From assembly GCA_965261925.1 (NCBI GenBank), contig OZ253486.1:2666001-2730000 (forward strand): a stretch of 64,000 bases of DNA, in the 5' to 3' direction. A program made the position numbers and the translations under genes. The notes below the pieces were generated by a model that was given only the letters and a program-made list of their open reading frames with translations, ran no database searches and was not told where the DNA came from. Shown in pieces: positions 43,127 through 51,512 of this stretch (positions within the stretch are counted from its first letter, which is position 1; the number at the start of each line of letters is the position of its first letter). The DNA comes from Bin87 sp965261925. Lineage in GTDB: Bacteria; Chloroflexota; Dehalococcoidia; Lucifugimonadales; UBA3495.

Positions 43127-44509
43127 TTATCTTGCCATCACCGTGGCGATAGCTCGTATCACGTCGTCGTCTTGTTCCGGCAGCACCGTCCTGGGATCCA
43201 GCCGCACCGTGTCGTCCGCAATCCTGGCGATCACTGGAGTCGAGTGATCGCGGAGCGCGGACAGTACGGCTTCCGGTGAACGGTCCGGCGACGGGTCCAC
43301 CGACAACGTCCACGACGGCAATGTTTCCCCGGGCAAGCTCCCGCCGCCGATGGCCGACCGAGCCGGCTCAACCCCCGTCTGGACCTGGTGAGTGGCCAAA
43401 GCCGCTCGCCAGTTGTCGGCCCGAGCCCGCACGTCCTCCGCCGATGTCGAGATCATGCGCCAAACCGGCACCTTGTTTTCCGCCTCGCCCATTGCGTAGT
43501 GCGCTAGTGTCGCCGTCAAACTCGCCAGGCTCATTTTGTCGATCCGGACCGCGCGCGCCAACGGGTGCCTTTCCAGCCGGGTGACCAGGTCCCGTTTGCC
43601 GACTACGATCCCGGCTTGAGGGCCCCCCAACAGCTTGTCGCCGGAGAAAAACACCAGGCCGACTCCCGCCGCGATGCTCTCCTGGGGGGTCGGTTCGTGC
43701 GCCAGCCCGTAGCGGTCTGTTGGCAGCAACGCTCCGCTGCCCACGTCGTGCAGCACTGGGACGCCCGAGCTTTCTCCCAGCGCCACCAACTCGCGCTCGC
43801 CCACAAACGCGGTGAACCCTTCCACCTTGAAGTTGCTCGCGTGCGCCTTCAGGAATGCTCCGGTCTGTTCGGTCATGGCGTCGGCATAATCCCGCACGTA
43901 CGTCCGGTTTGTGGTGCCCACGTCGACCAGGGTGCAGCCGCTTTGCCGCAGAACGTCCGGTATCCGGAATCCGCCGCCGATTTCGACGGCTTCGCCCCGG
44001 GATACGATGACCTCTCGGCCCGCGGCTAGAGCTGATAACCCCAGCAGCAGGGCGGACGCGTTGTTGTTCACGGCCAGCGCCGCTTCCGCCCCGGTGATGC
44101 GCCGCAACAACGATTGCAGGTGTGCCTGCCGAGATCCTCGCCGTCCGGTCCCGAGGTCAATTTCCAGGTCTGAGTATCCCCGCCCGACCGCGTCGGCGGC
44201 AGCCAGTGCGGCATCGCTCAGCGGTGCGCGACCCAGGTTGGTGTGGATGACAACCCCCGTCGCGTTGATGACGGGTCGGGGCGAGGGCTCGGCCAGGTCG
44301 GTCATCAGGTCGAGGACCGCCTCGGCGATTTGGTGGCCGGCCGGCGCCGGGCTTCCCGCCAGCACCCGTTTCCGGACCCCGTCGAGCACCTCCCTGGCCA
44401 GATCCACTACCATCTCGCGCCCGTGGGCGTCCACGGCCGCGGCGAGCGTATCCGTGTTCAGCACGCGCTCGACGCTGGGAAGGTTGCGGAGTTCAGAACC
44501 GATTGTCAT
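43127..44509 (-). CDS. selA: L-seryl-tRNA(Sec) selenium transferase
   Basis: PLP enzyme that converts Ser-tRNA(Sec) to Sec-tRNA(Sec) with selenophosphate; about 460 residues. N-terminal LRNLPSVERVL, RPVINATGVVIHTNLGRAPLS (split motif RPVINATG then HTNLGR), the ITGAEAALAVNNNA block and the PLP Lys292 in FSGDKLLGGPQAG are all present and match E. coli SelA along its length. The start at 44509 aligns with the family; one at 44536 is possible; neither has a good ribosome site. Its presence shows the cell makes selenocysteine, which supports the two UGA-containing genes at 54.6-56.1 kb. selB is not adjacent. Confidence 0.96.
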   Translation of the reverse strand: MTIGSELRNLPSVERVLNTDTLAAAVDAHGREMVVDLAREVLDGVRKRVLAGSPAPAGHQIAEAVLDLMTDLAEPSPRPVINATGVVIHTNLGRAPLSDAALAAADAVGRGYSDLEIDLGTGRRGSRQAHLQSLLRRITGAEAALAVNNNASALLLGLSALAAGREVIVSRGEAVEIGGGFRIPDVLRQSGCTLVDVGTTNRTYVRDYADAMTEQTGAFLKAHASNFKVEGFTAFVGERELVALGESSGVPVLHDVGSGALLPTDRYGLAHEPTPQESIAAGVGLVFFSGDKLLGGPQAGIVVGKRDLVTRLERHPLARAVRIDKMSLASLTATLAHYAMGEAENKVPVWRMISTSAEDVRARADNWRAALATHQVQTGVEPARSAIGGGSLPGETLPSWTLSVDPSPDRSPEAVLSALRDHSTPVIARIADDTVRLDPRTVLPEQDDDVIRAIATVMAR

Positions 44510-44537
44510 CAAGTGTCCGGGCTGCTCGGCTACCATG

Positions 44538-44636
44538 CACGCGGGGAACTTTAATCACGGCGGGGAACTTCAATCACGCGGGGAGGTTCGATCACGCACG
44601 CGAAGAACCTCAATCACGCGAGGAGGTTCGATCTCG
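44538..44636. repeat. five short tandem repeats upstream of selA
   Basis: About five imperfect units of 18-22 bases with the pattern GCGGGGAACTTCAATCAC, varying to GCGAGGAGGTTCGATCTC. Units alternate between AACTTCAATCAC and GGTTCGATCAC forms. The array ends within 30 bases of the selA start region, so it overlaps its promoter or leader. Confidence 0.7.
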
Positions 44637-44837
44637 GCAGGTATTCTAACATCTCCACGTTAGTCGGCCCTGCTGCATTTCATACCCGATACGGGCGCCC
44701 GGTCACTGCCGGTGGTCAATCATCGCAGGCTGGTTTCAACCGCCGCTGCGCTATGCCTCGTTCCTGAAACGCTCGTGATGCGCTATCATAGGGGCTGTTT
44801 AAATTGCGCCATAAATTGGCAGTGGGAACGGCATATC

Positions 44838-45044
44838 ATGCGGCGCAGGGCAATAGGCATTGGGATCATCGTCGTAATGGCCGGGGCGATCCTGTTCGGA
44901 ACCGTCGGCTCGGTGATGGAAGTCGTCGCCGCGGCGTCCAATCCGCCCCCGACATCCGACGGCGAATACGTGGCGCGCCTCGCGCCGACCGCAGACGAAA
45001 ACCCGGCCCTCGAAGCCTTGAAATATGCCTGCCCGTTCCATTAG
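44838..45044 (+). CDS. small membrane or exported protein, 68 aa
   Basis: Starts MRRRAIGIGIIVVMAGAILFG, a short basic end followed by one hydrophobic helix, then a polar 40-residue tail ending CPFH. It is either membrane-anchored or secreted. GGGAA lies 9 bases before the ATG and TATCAT at 44785-44790 may be a -10. I do not recognise the family. Confidence 0.55.
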   Translation: MRRRAIGIGIIVVMAGAILFGTVGSVMEVVAAASNPPPTSDGEYVARLAPTADENPALEALKYACPFH

Positions 45045-45152
45045 CCGGTGACCGCTGAATCGGACTGACCCGCTCAGTACCCTAGCGGGGGCAATCGCCC
45101 GCGAACTGCCGGCGACGCATATGTTTCCCGATCTTTCCGCCCAGGAGAAAAC

Positions 45153-46391
45153 ATGACCCCGGACATCGGTTTGCCTCCGGAGCTTGACGCTCTGAAAAAC
45201 ACCGTCCGCCAGATCATCCGCGACGAATGCGTCCCCCTGGAACCGGAGTATCTGGCCCATCCTCCCCTGGAAGGCGAACCGGACAACGGGGCTCCGCGCG
45301 GTGTTCTCGAGACCGTGCCCGGGGTCCTGGGCACCCTTTCCGCGGACCAGTGGGACCGCCTGCATCATGTCTCCAAGCAGACGGGCATCTACACTTCCTT
45401 CGTGCCGGAGGAATACGGCGGTGGCGGTATGGGAGCCCTGGGCCATCTGGTCCTGGAGGAGGAGGTGCACCGCAGCATCGTTCACCTGCCCACCTCCCCG
45501 GTTCCCATGTTCATGATCGGCGCGTGCACCCCGGAGCAGGAGGAGAAATACCTCTATCCCGCCGTCAATGGCGACCTGTACTACTCATTCGGCCAGACCG
45601 AGCCTCAGGCCGGCTCCGACCCCGGAGGCATGATGCAGACCCGGGCCGTGCGCGACGGCGACGACTGGGTCCTCAATGGCACCAAGATGTTCATCTCGGG
45701 AGCCGCTTCCGCCGACTTTTTGCTCGTGCAGGCAGTGACCGATCCCGAAAAGATGCAGCGCGGCGGCATCACGATGTTCATAATCGACAACCCAACGCCC
45801 GGTGTCACTTTCGAGCCGATCCGCGTTTGGGTCGTCCCCACGAAAGCGCAACAGCATTACATCCATCTGGACAATGTACGCGTCCCGCAGACCCAGGTTC
45901 TCGGCGAGGTCGGCGGCGGATTCACCCTCGGACAACAATGGCTGGTTCACCACGACCGCCTCCTGCGCGGGGCGATGGCCCTGGGCATCCTGACCCGAGC
46001 CCTGGAAATGGCGATCGAATGGTCCCAGCAGCGCATCACCTACGGGCGTCCGATTGCCGACCGGCAGGCCATCCAGTGGATGCTCACCGACGTATACATG
46101 GACATCGTCGCCCTCCGCTCGGTCGCCCGCGAAACCGCGGCGCGCGCCGACGCCGGCGAGGACGTGCGTGTCGAAGCGTCCATGGTCAAGTACGCCGCCG
46201 GGGAGTGGGGTTGGCGCAGCATCGACAAGATAATGCAGGTCTTCGGCGGCATGGGCGAAACCCTGGACCTGCCCATTGCTCACTGGTATCACATGCTCCG
46301 GCACGCCCGCATCGGCGGCGGCACCTCCGAGATACACAAATTTGTCATGGCCCGGGCGCTGCTCGGAGGCCGGGTCAACTTTCAGGGATAG
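45153..46391 (+). CDS. acyl-CoA dehydrogenase
   Basis: FAD-dependent alpha,beta-dehydrogenation of an acyl-CoA, 412 residues. The central FAD/substrate segment reads FGQTEPQAGSDPGGM, followed by WVLNGTKMFISGA, and the C-terminal helix has HARIGGGTSEIHKFVMAR. Gly precedes GTSEI where short-chain enzymes place the catalytic Glu, as in long-chain or atypical members. It resembles the larger FadE/ACAD10-11 type group. AGGAG is 5 bases before the ATG. Confidence 0.92.
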   Translation: MTPDIGLPPELDALKNTVRQIIRDECVPLEPEYLAHPPLEGEPDNGAPRGVLETVPGVLGTLSADQWDRLHHVSKQTGIYTSFVPEEYGGGGMGALGHLVLEEEVHRSIVHLPTSPVPMFMIGACTPEQEEKYLYPAVNGDLYYSFGQTEPQAGSDPGGMMQTRAVRDGDDWVLNGTKMFISGAASADFLLVQAVTDPEKMQRGGITMFIIDNPTPGVTFEPIRVWVVPTKAQQHYIHLDNVRVPQTQVLGEVGGGFTLGQQWLVHHDRLLRGAMALGILTRALEMAIEWSQQRITYGRPIADRQAIQWMLTDVYMDIVALRSVARETAARADAGEDVRVEASMVKYAAGEWGWRSIDKIMQVFGGMGETLDLPIAHWYHMLRHARIGGGTSEIHKFVMARALLGGRVNFQG

Positions 46392-46444
46392 TCAACTTCC
46401 AAAGACAACCAGCTTTCAGGTATAACCGATAAGGAAGCAACAGA

Positions 46445-47227
46445 ATGCGCAATTGGTCCATCCGCATTTCCGTCCTGCTGGCCGCAGTGGCGATCCTGCT
46501 GCTGGTAGCGGCCTGCAGCTTTCAGCCACCCGCAGCGTCTTTGACCGGCGGGGCCGTCAACAATCTCGGCGATCCGTTAACCCAGACCGCGGTGTATCCC
46601 TTTGACGCGGTGGTGGTCACGGGTTCAGGGGTCGCCAGCGGCACCCCCGACTTTGCACAGTTGTCGCTGGCCGTTGCTGTCACCGACGATTCGGTTGCTG
46701 AAGCTCGCGAAACCGCGGCCGAGGCGATGACCGACGTGCGCGCCGCCCTCAAACGCCAGCGGTTGCTCAACTCGGATATCGGCACCAGCCACTTCCGTAT
46801 TCATCCCGAGTACGAATACGGACCCGACGGCCGGGAACAGGTGGGTTACACCGTCCGCAACGGGCTAACCGTCAGGGTCCGGGACACTGACAAAGTTGCT
46901 GCCGTGGTCGACGCGGCGGTCGCTGCTGGTGGCGATCACCTCGTTTTCAACAACATCGGCTTTTCCTTCTCGGACCCGTCGGAATTGGAAAAAGAAGCTC
47001 GGGAAGCCGCCGTCAAAGACATGCAGGAGAAGGCAGCCCAATTGGCGGAGTTCTCCGGCCGTGACCTGGGCGAACTGAAAGTCGTTTCCGAGGGGGTTTT
47101 CAACGAAACGAACCTGCCGGACGGCGCTTTCCTGCTCCGCGCCGAAGCTGCCGATTTCGACACTCCAATCTCGACTGGCGAAGGGGCAATCACCGTCAGC
47201 ATCTCCGGCGTCTACGAGCTCAAGTGA
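46445..47227 (+). CDS. SIMPL-domain lipoprotein (YggE-like)
   Basis: 260 residues with a lipoprotein signal ending LLVAAC at Cys23. The rest is a SIMPL (DUF541) domain: VVVTGSGVASGTPDFAQLSLAV, SDIGTSHFRIHPEYEY, VGYTVRNGLTVRVRDTDKVAAVVDAAV (in blocks), GDHLVFNNIGFSFSD and the C-terminal AITVSISGVYEL. YggE-like proteins are periplasmic and linked to oxidative stress, but the molecular role is unknown. It overlaps the region just before dcd. Confidence 0.88.
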   Translation: MRNWSIRISVLLAAVAILLLVAACSFQPPAASLTGGAVNNLGDPLTQTAVYPFDAVVVTGSGVASGTPDFAQLSLAVAVTDDSVAEARETAAEAMTDVRAALKRQRLLNSDIGTSHFRIHPEYEYGPDGREQVGYTVRNGLTVRVRDTDKVAAVVDAAVAAGGDHLVFNNIGFSFSDPSELEKEAREAAVKDMQEKAAQLAEFSGRDLGELKVVSEGVFNETNLPDGAFLLRAEAADFDTPISTGEGAITVSISGVYELK

Positions 47228-47232
47228 TCCCC

Positions 47233-47811
47233 ATGGTTCTCAGCGACCGCAGCATCCGCCGGCAGATCGCCGAAGGCCGCATCGTGGTCCAGCCCGTCGA
47301 CGCCGACGACATCCAGCCCGCCAGCATCGATCTGCACCTGGACAGTCGGTTCCTGATCTTTTCCAATTCCCGCCAGCCGTACATTGATGTGCGCGAACCC
47401 TTGGACAACCTGACGGAAGAAGTCACCATCGGTGACAACGAACCGTTCATGCTGCATCCCGGTGAATTCGTGCTGGGCAGTACCCGGGAACACATCGAAT
47501 TGCCGGACGATCTTGTTGCCAGGCTGGAAGGCAAAAGCAGCCTGGGTCGCCTCGGTTTGCTGATCCACAGTACCGCCGGCTTTGTGGACCCCGGCTGGCG
47601 TGGACGCCTCACGCTGGAATTGAGCAACGTCGCGCGCCTGCCGATAGCCCTGTACTGCGGCATGAAAATCGGCCAGATCTCGTTCTTGCAATTGTCCGAA
47701 CCGGCCGAGCGGCTCTACGGTTCGCCCGAACTCCGCAGCCGTTACCAGGGGCAGTCCGGCCCCACTGCGAGCCGTTTTCACCAGGATTTTACCGGGCCGG
47801 GCATCCCGTGA
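47233..47811 (+). CDS. dcd: dCTP deaminase
   Basis: Deaminates dCTP to dUTP for thymidylate synthesis; 192 residues. VLSDRSIRRQI at the start, the QPASIDLHLDSRF strand and the catalytic EGKSSLGRLGLLIHSTAG (Arg/Glu region) followed by GFVDPGWRG and LTLELSN are intact. ATG at 47233 matches the usual N-terminus; a GTG at 47224 overlapping the previous stop is possible. Its TGA overlaps the ribD GTG start. Confidence 0.94.
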   Translation: MVLSDRSIRRQIAEGRIVVQPVDADDIQPASIDLHLDSRFLIFSNSRQPYIDVREPLDNLTEEVTIGDNEPFMLHPGEFVLGSTREHIELPDDLVARLEGKSSLGRLGLLIHSTAGFVDPGWRGRLTLELSNVARLPIALYCGMKIGQISFLQLSEPAERLYGSPELRSRYQGQSGPTASRFHQDFTGPGIP

Positions 47812-48929
47812 CCGCTGCGGCCACACCGGTTGACCCCATGGCTCGGGCGATAGCCCTGGCGCGGTCGGCTTTGGGATCCACCAGTCCCAACCCTGCTGTG
47901 GGTGCGGTGATCGTTGGCGAGACCGGCGTGGTCGGGGAGGGATTCACCTTGCCTCCCGGTCAGGCCCACGCGGAGATCGGGGCCCTGAACCAGGCCGGTC
48001 AAACCGCTGCCGGAGCGACGCTGTACTGCACCCTGGAGCCCTGCTGCCATCACGGTCGCACCCCTCCGTGCACTGACGCCATCATCGCTGCCGGAGTTGG
48101 ACGGGTCGTATACGCGGTTACCGACCCTAACCCGCGCGTATCCGGCGGGGGCGCGGAGGCGCTCCGCTCTGCCGGAATCGACGCCGAACATCGCCCGGAC
48201 CCGAGGGCTGAGTTGCTGTACGAGGCGTTCGCCAGGCATGTCACCACCGGATTGCCCTTCGTGGTGGCCAAGTTCGCCATGAGCCTGGACGGCAAGATCG
48301 CCACCCGGACCGGCGACTCCCAGTGGATCACGGGACCCGACGCCCGCGCCCGCGTCCAGCAGATGCGGAAAGAACTGGATGGCATCATGGTCGGCATCGG
48401 CACTGCCCTGGCCGACGATCCGCAACTGACAGCCCGCGACGACCACGGTGATCCTCTCCCGACCAATTTGCAGCCCCTGCGCATCGTCGTCGACAGTGAC
48501 GCTCGCACCCCGGTCGGGGCTCGTATGCTCAGCCAACCCGGGCGAACCCTGATCGCCACGGCGGCCGGCGCCGATCCCGCTCGTTCCGCGGCTTTGCAGG
48601 ACGCGGGAGCCGACGTGCTGTCGTTCCCCGGCGCCGACGGGCGCGTCAATCTGACGGCATTGATGGAACACTTGGGTCGTCAGGGCGTGGTCAGCGTACT
48701 GGTCGAGGGCGGCGGCCGCGTGCTGGGCGCGTTGCTTGATGCCAGCCTGATGGATAAGGTAGCCGTGTTCCTCGGACCGATGTTGATCGGGGGTGCGGCT
48801 GCCCGCTCGCCCGTCGAGGGCGACGGCGCTACCACGATGGCCGAAGTGTCCAGGCTTGAACGCATTACAATGGAAGCGATCGGACCCGATTGGCTGATTA
48901 CCGGCTATCCCATTCGCGGAGGCGACTGA
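47808..48929 (+). CDS. ribD: bifunctional riboflavin deaminase/reductase
   Basis: 373 residues. The N-terminal cytidine-deaminase-like domain has the zinc motif HAEIGAL and ...CTLEPCCHHGRTPPC; the C-terminal reductase domain begins KFAMSLDGKIAT and contains GIGTALADDPQLTAR and VEGGGRVLGALL. Catalyses the second and third steps from GTP. GTG start overlapping the dcd stop. First gene of a ribD-ribE-ribB-ribBA run; no FMN riboswitch is visible upstream. Confidence 0.96.
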   Translation: MTAAATPVDPMARAIALARSALGSTSPNPAVGAVIVGETGVVGEGFTLPPGQAHAEIGALNQAGQTAAGATLYCTLEPCCHHGRTPPCTDAIIAAGVGRVVYAVTDPNPRVSGGGAEALRSAGIDAEHRPDPRAELLYEAFARHVTTGLPFVVAKFAMSLDGKIATRTGDSQWITGPDARARVQQMRKELDGIMVGIGTALADDPQLTARDDHGDPLPTNLQPLRIVVDSDARTPVGARMLSQPGRTLIATAAGADPARSAALQDAGADVLSFPGADGRVNLTALMEHLGRQGVVSVLVEGGGRVLGALLDASLMDKVAVFLGPMLIGGAAARSPVEGDGATTMAEVSRLERITMEAIGPDWLITGYPIRGGD

Positions 48930-49514
48930 ATGTTCACTGGCATCGTGGAAGAGGTGGGGAGCGTATCCTCCCGGTCCGATTACAAGTTGGTCGTCCACGC
49001 TGAAAAGGTCCTGGAAGACGTTCACGTGGGTGACAGCATCTCGGTCAATGGCGCTTGCCTGACGGTGGTCAGCTTTGACGCCGATTCCTTCGCGGTTGAT
49101 CTGGCCCCGGAAACCCTGCGCCGGACGTCGTTGGGGCAGGTGGGGCCAGGCAGCGCGGTGAACCTCGAACGCGCGCTCGCCGCGCATGACCGCATGGGCG
49201 GGCATATTGTCCAGGGCCACGTGGACAATACCGGCGAAATCACCGGGATCACCCCGGAACAGGACTGCTTCATAGTGGAGGTTGAAACTCCGCAGTCCCT
49301 CGCTCCCTACATCGTGGAGAAAGGGTTCATCGCGGTTGACGGAATCAGCCTTACGGTGGTACAAAGTTTGGAACTCCGCTTCACGATTTCTATCATCCCG
49401 TTCACCTTGCAGAACACGAACCTGCGCGAGCGGGAAGTGGGCGACAAGGTAAATCTGGAAGCGGACATCTTGGCAAAATACGTGGAGAGTCTGCTGGCCG
49501 CCAGGTTCGCCTGA
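48930..49514 (+). CDS. ribE: riboflavin synthase alpha chain
   Basis: Final step: dismutation of two 6,7-dimethyl-8-ribityllumazine to riboflavin. 194 residues with the expected two lumazine-binding repeats: MFTGIVEEVG... NGACLTVV in the first and MGGHIVQGHVD ... VDGISLTVV in the second. It begins one base after the ribD stop. Confidence 0.96.
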   Translation: MFTGIVEEVGSVSSRSDYKLVVHAEKVLEDVHVGDSISVNGACLTVVSFDADSFAVDLAPETLRRTSLGQVGPGSAVNLERALAAHDRMGGHIVQGHVDNTGEITGITPEQDCFIVEVETPQSLAPYIVEKGFIAVDGISLTVVQSLELRFTISIIPFTLQNTNLREREVGDKVNLEADILAKYVESLLAARFA

Positions 49515-49550
49515 TTGCCCGCTACCTCACCTGCTGGATCCAGAATTTAG

Positions 49551-50186
49551 ATGCAATTGGCAAGCATCGAACAGGGCCTGCAAGACCTCAAAGCCGGCAA
49601 ATTCCTCATCGTCGTGGACGACGAGGACCGGGAAAACGAAGGCGACGTGGTCATGCCAGCCGAGTTCATAACCCCTGAAGCCGTGAATTTCATGGTCACC
49701 CATGCCCGGGGACAACTGTGCATGCCGATGACCGCGGATCGGCTGGCCGAGTTGGACATCCCCATGCTGCCCAGCCGGCATTCGGACTCCCCGTTTCCCA
49801 CTGCCTTTACGATGCCCGTCGACTACGCCATCGACACCACCACTGGCATTTCGGCGCAGGACCGTGCGGCTACCATTCAGGCGCTCATCGACCCCGACGC
49901 CCGTCCCGAGGATTTCATCCAGCCCGGCCACCTCTTCCCGTTGCGTTATCAAACCGGGGGAGTCCTGGTGCGCCCCGGCCATACCGAAGCCATAGTGGAC
50001 CTGTGCCGGTTGGCTGGCCTGTACCCCGCCGGCGTGGTGTGTGAGATCATGAAAGACGATGGCACTATGGCCCGGCTACCCGATTTGATTACCATGGCCG
50101 CCGAGCACCGGTTGAACATCCTGTCCATCGCCGATCTGGTTGATTACCGCCGCATACATGACCCAATAGACAACGAAGCTGGCTGA
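49551..50186 (+). CDS. ribB: 3,4-dihydroxy-2-butanone 4-phosphate synthase
   Basis: Makes the four-carbon precursor of the xylene ring from ribulose 5-phosphate. 211 residues; the acidic metal site DDEDRENEGD, HARGQLCMPM, TTTGISAQDRAATIQAL, the QPGHLFPLR segment and RPGHTEAIVDLCRLAG are all intact, so it should be active. It is followed 93 bases later by RibBA, which contains a second copy of the same domain. Confidence 0.95.
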   Translation: MQLASIEQGLQDLKAGKFLIVVDDEDRENEGDVVMPAEFITPEAVNFMVTHARGQLCMPMTADRLAELDIPMLPSRHSDSPFPTAFTMPVDYAIDTTTGISAQDRAATIQALIDPDARPEDFIQPGHLFPLRYQTGGVLVRPGHTEAIVDLCRLAGLYPAGVVCEIMKDDGTMARLPDLITMAAEHRLNILSIADLVDYRRIHDPIDNEAG

Positions 50187-50279
50187 TGGGCCAGGGAGCG
50201 GCCCCGCGGTCTAACTGTCCGTTCCCTCCGTTTCGCTGCTTCGCCCGGGTCTCAACATTCCGTATCCCTCGGAGGAAAA

Positions 50280-51512
50280 ATGCCCCTATGCAGCCTTGAA
50301 GAGGCGCTCGAAGATCTGACCTCAGGCAAATTTGTCATCGTGGTCGACGACGAGGGGCGCGAGAACGAGGGGGACCTGTTCCTGTTTGCCGAGTACGCCA
50401 CGCCCGAGGCGGTTGCCTTTATGGTAACCCACGCCCGGGGTCTGGTATGCGTTCCAATGCTGGGTGACCGGCTCGACGAACTTCAAATCCCGAACCTGCG
50501 GAGCCGCAACTCCCCATCGCCGCAGCCGACCGCTTTCACAACCTCGGTGGATTACAAGCAAGGCACGTCAACCGGCATTTCCGCGTACGACCGCAGCGCC
50601 ACCATCCGTGCCCTGATCGATCCCGATGCGCTGCCCACCGATTTCATCCATCCCGGGCACATGTTCCCCTTGCGTTGTCATCCAGGCGGTGTTCTGAATC
50701 GTCCCGGCCACACGGAGGCCGTCGTCGATTTGTGTCAGCTGGCCGGCGCGTATCCTGCCGGCGTGGTCTGCGAAATCATGAACGCCGACGGTACCATGTC
50801 CCGGCTTCCTGAGCTGGAGCAGTTCGCCGCCACGCACGACCTCAAGATCTTCAGCATCGCCCAGTTGATCGCCCACCGTCGGATCAGTGAATCCCTGATC
50901 TCCCGTGTGGCGGAGGCCAATCTCCCCACAAAGTACGGCGTCGCCCGGATAATTGGCTACCGCAGTTCCATCGACAGCGGCGAGCACGCCGCGCTGGTCG
51001 TAGGCGACTGGAAAGCGGGAGACGATATCCTGGTCCGGGTCCACAGCGAGTGCCTCACCGGCGACGCGTTCGGCAGCCTGAAATGCGATTGTGGTGACCA
51101 GTTGGACCTGGCGATACGGATGATCTTCGAACATGGTCGCGGCGCCCTGGTCTACCTGCGCCAGGAAGGTCGCGGTATCGGCCTCCACAACAAGATCAAG
51201 GCCTACTCGCTGCAGGATCAGGGCCTGGACACCATCGAAGCCAACGTGGCCCTGGGCTTTCAGCCCGACGAGCGCAAGTATGACCTCGCCGTCCAGATCA
51301 TGCGCGACCTCGATATCACCCACGCGCGGCTGGTGACGAACAACCCCCACAAGATGGCCGGCATCAGCGGTCTCGGCATCCAGGTGACGGATCGCGTGAG
51401 CTTGGCGGTACCGCCAAACGAGACCAACGAGGAGTACATGCGGACCAAGCGCGACAGCATGGGCCACCTGCTATCGTCCCTGCAGGCGAGCCCGCCCAAC
51501 GTGTCTGCCTAG
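50280..51512 (+). CDS. ribBA: bifunctional DHBP synthase/GTP cyclohydrolase II
   Basis: 410 residues. The N-terminal half is a second DHBP synthase (DDEGRENEGD, TSTGISAYDRSATIRAL, HPGHMFPLR) and the C-terminal half is GTP cyclohydrolase II with zinc Cys (SECLTGDAFGSLKCDCGDQ) and RQEGRGIGLHNKIKAY. It starts two branches of riboflavin synthesis. GGAGGAAAA precedes the ATG at 50280. Its TAG shares the palindrome CTAG with the stop of the converging prfB gene. ribH (lumazine synthase) is not in this cluster. Confidence 0.96.
   Translation: MPLCSLEEALEDLTSGKFVIVVDDEGRENEGDLFLFAEYATPEAVAFMVTHARGLVCVPMLGDRLDELQIPNLRSRNSPSPQPTAFTTSVDYKQGTSTGISAYDRSATIRALIDPDALPTDFIHPGHMFPLRCHPGGVLNRPGHTEAVVDLCQLAGAYPAGVVCEIMNADGTMSRLPELEQFAATHDLKIFSIAQLIAHRRISESLISRVAEANLPTKYGVARIIGYRSSIDSGEHAALVVGDWKAGDDILVRVHSECLTGDAFGSLKCDCGDQLDLAIRMIFEHGRGALVYLRQEGRGIGLHNKIKAYSLQDQGLDTIEANVALGFQPDERKYDLAVQIMRDLDITHARLVTNNPHKMAGISGLGIQVTDRVSLAVPPNETNEEYMRTKRDSMGHLLSSLQASPPNVSA

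Noticed and set aside
44538..44636. Possible CRISPR array or selenocysteine tRNA upstream of selA
   Set aside because: Units are 18-22 bases, degenerate and without spacers; the GGTTCGATC segments resemble a T-loop but no long cloverleaf can be formed.
47778..49364. Long minus-strand ORF of 528 codons opposite ribD and ribE
   Set aside because: Both plus-strand genes are unmistakable; the antisense frame has no family features.
50187..50279. FMN riboswitch before ribBA, or before ribD
   Set aside because: None of the conserved RFN segments is visible in the short gaps, and ribD overlaps dcd.
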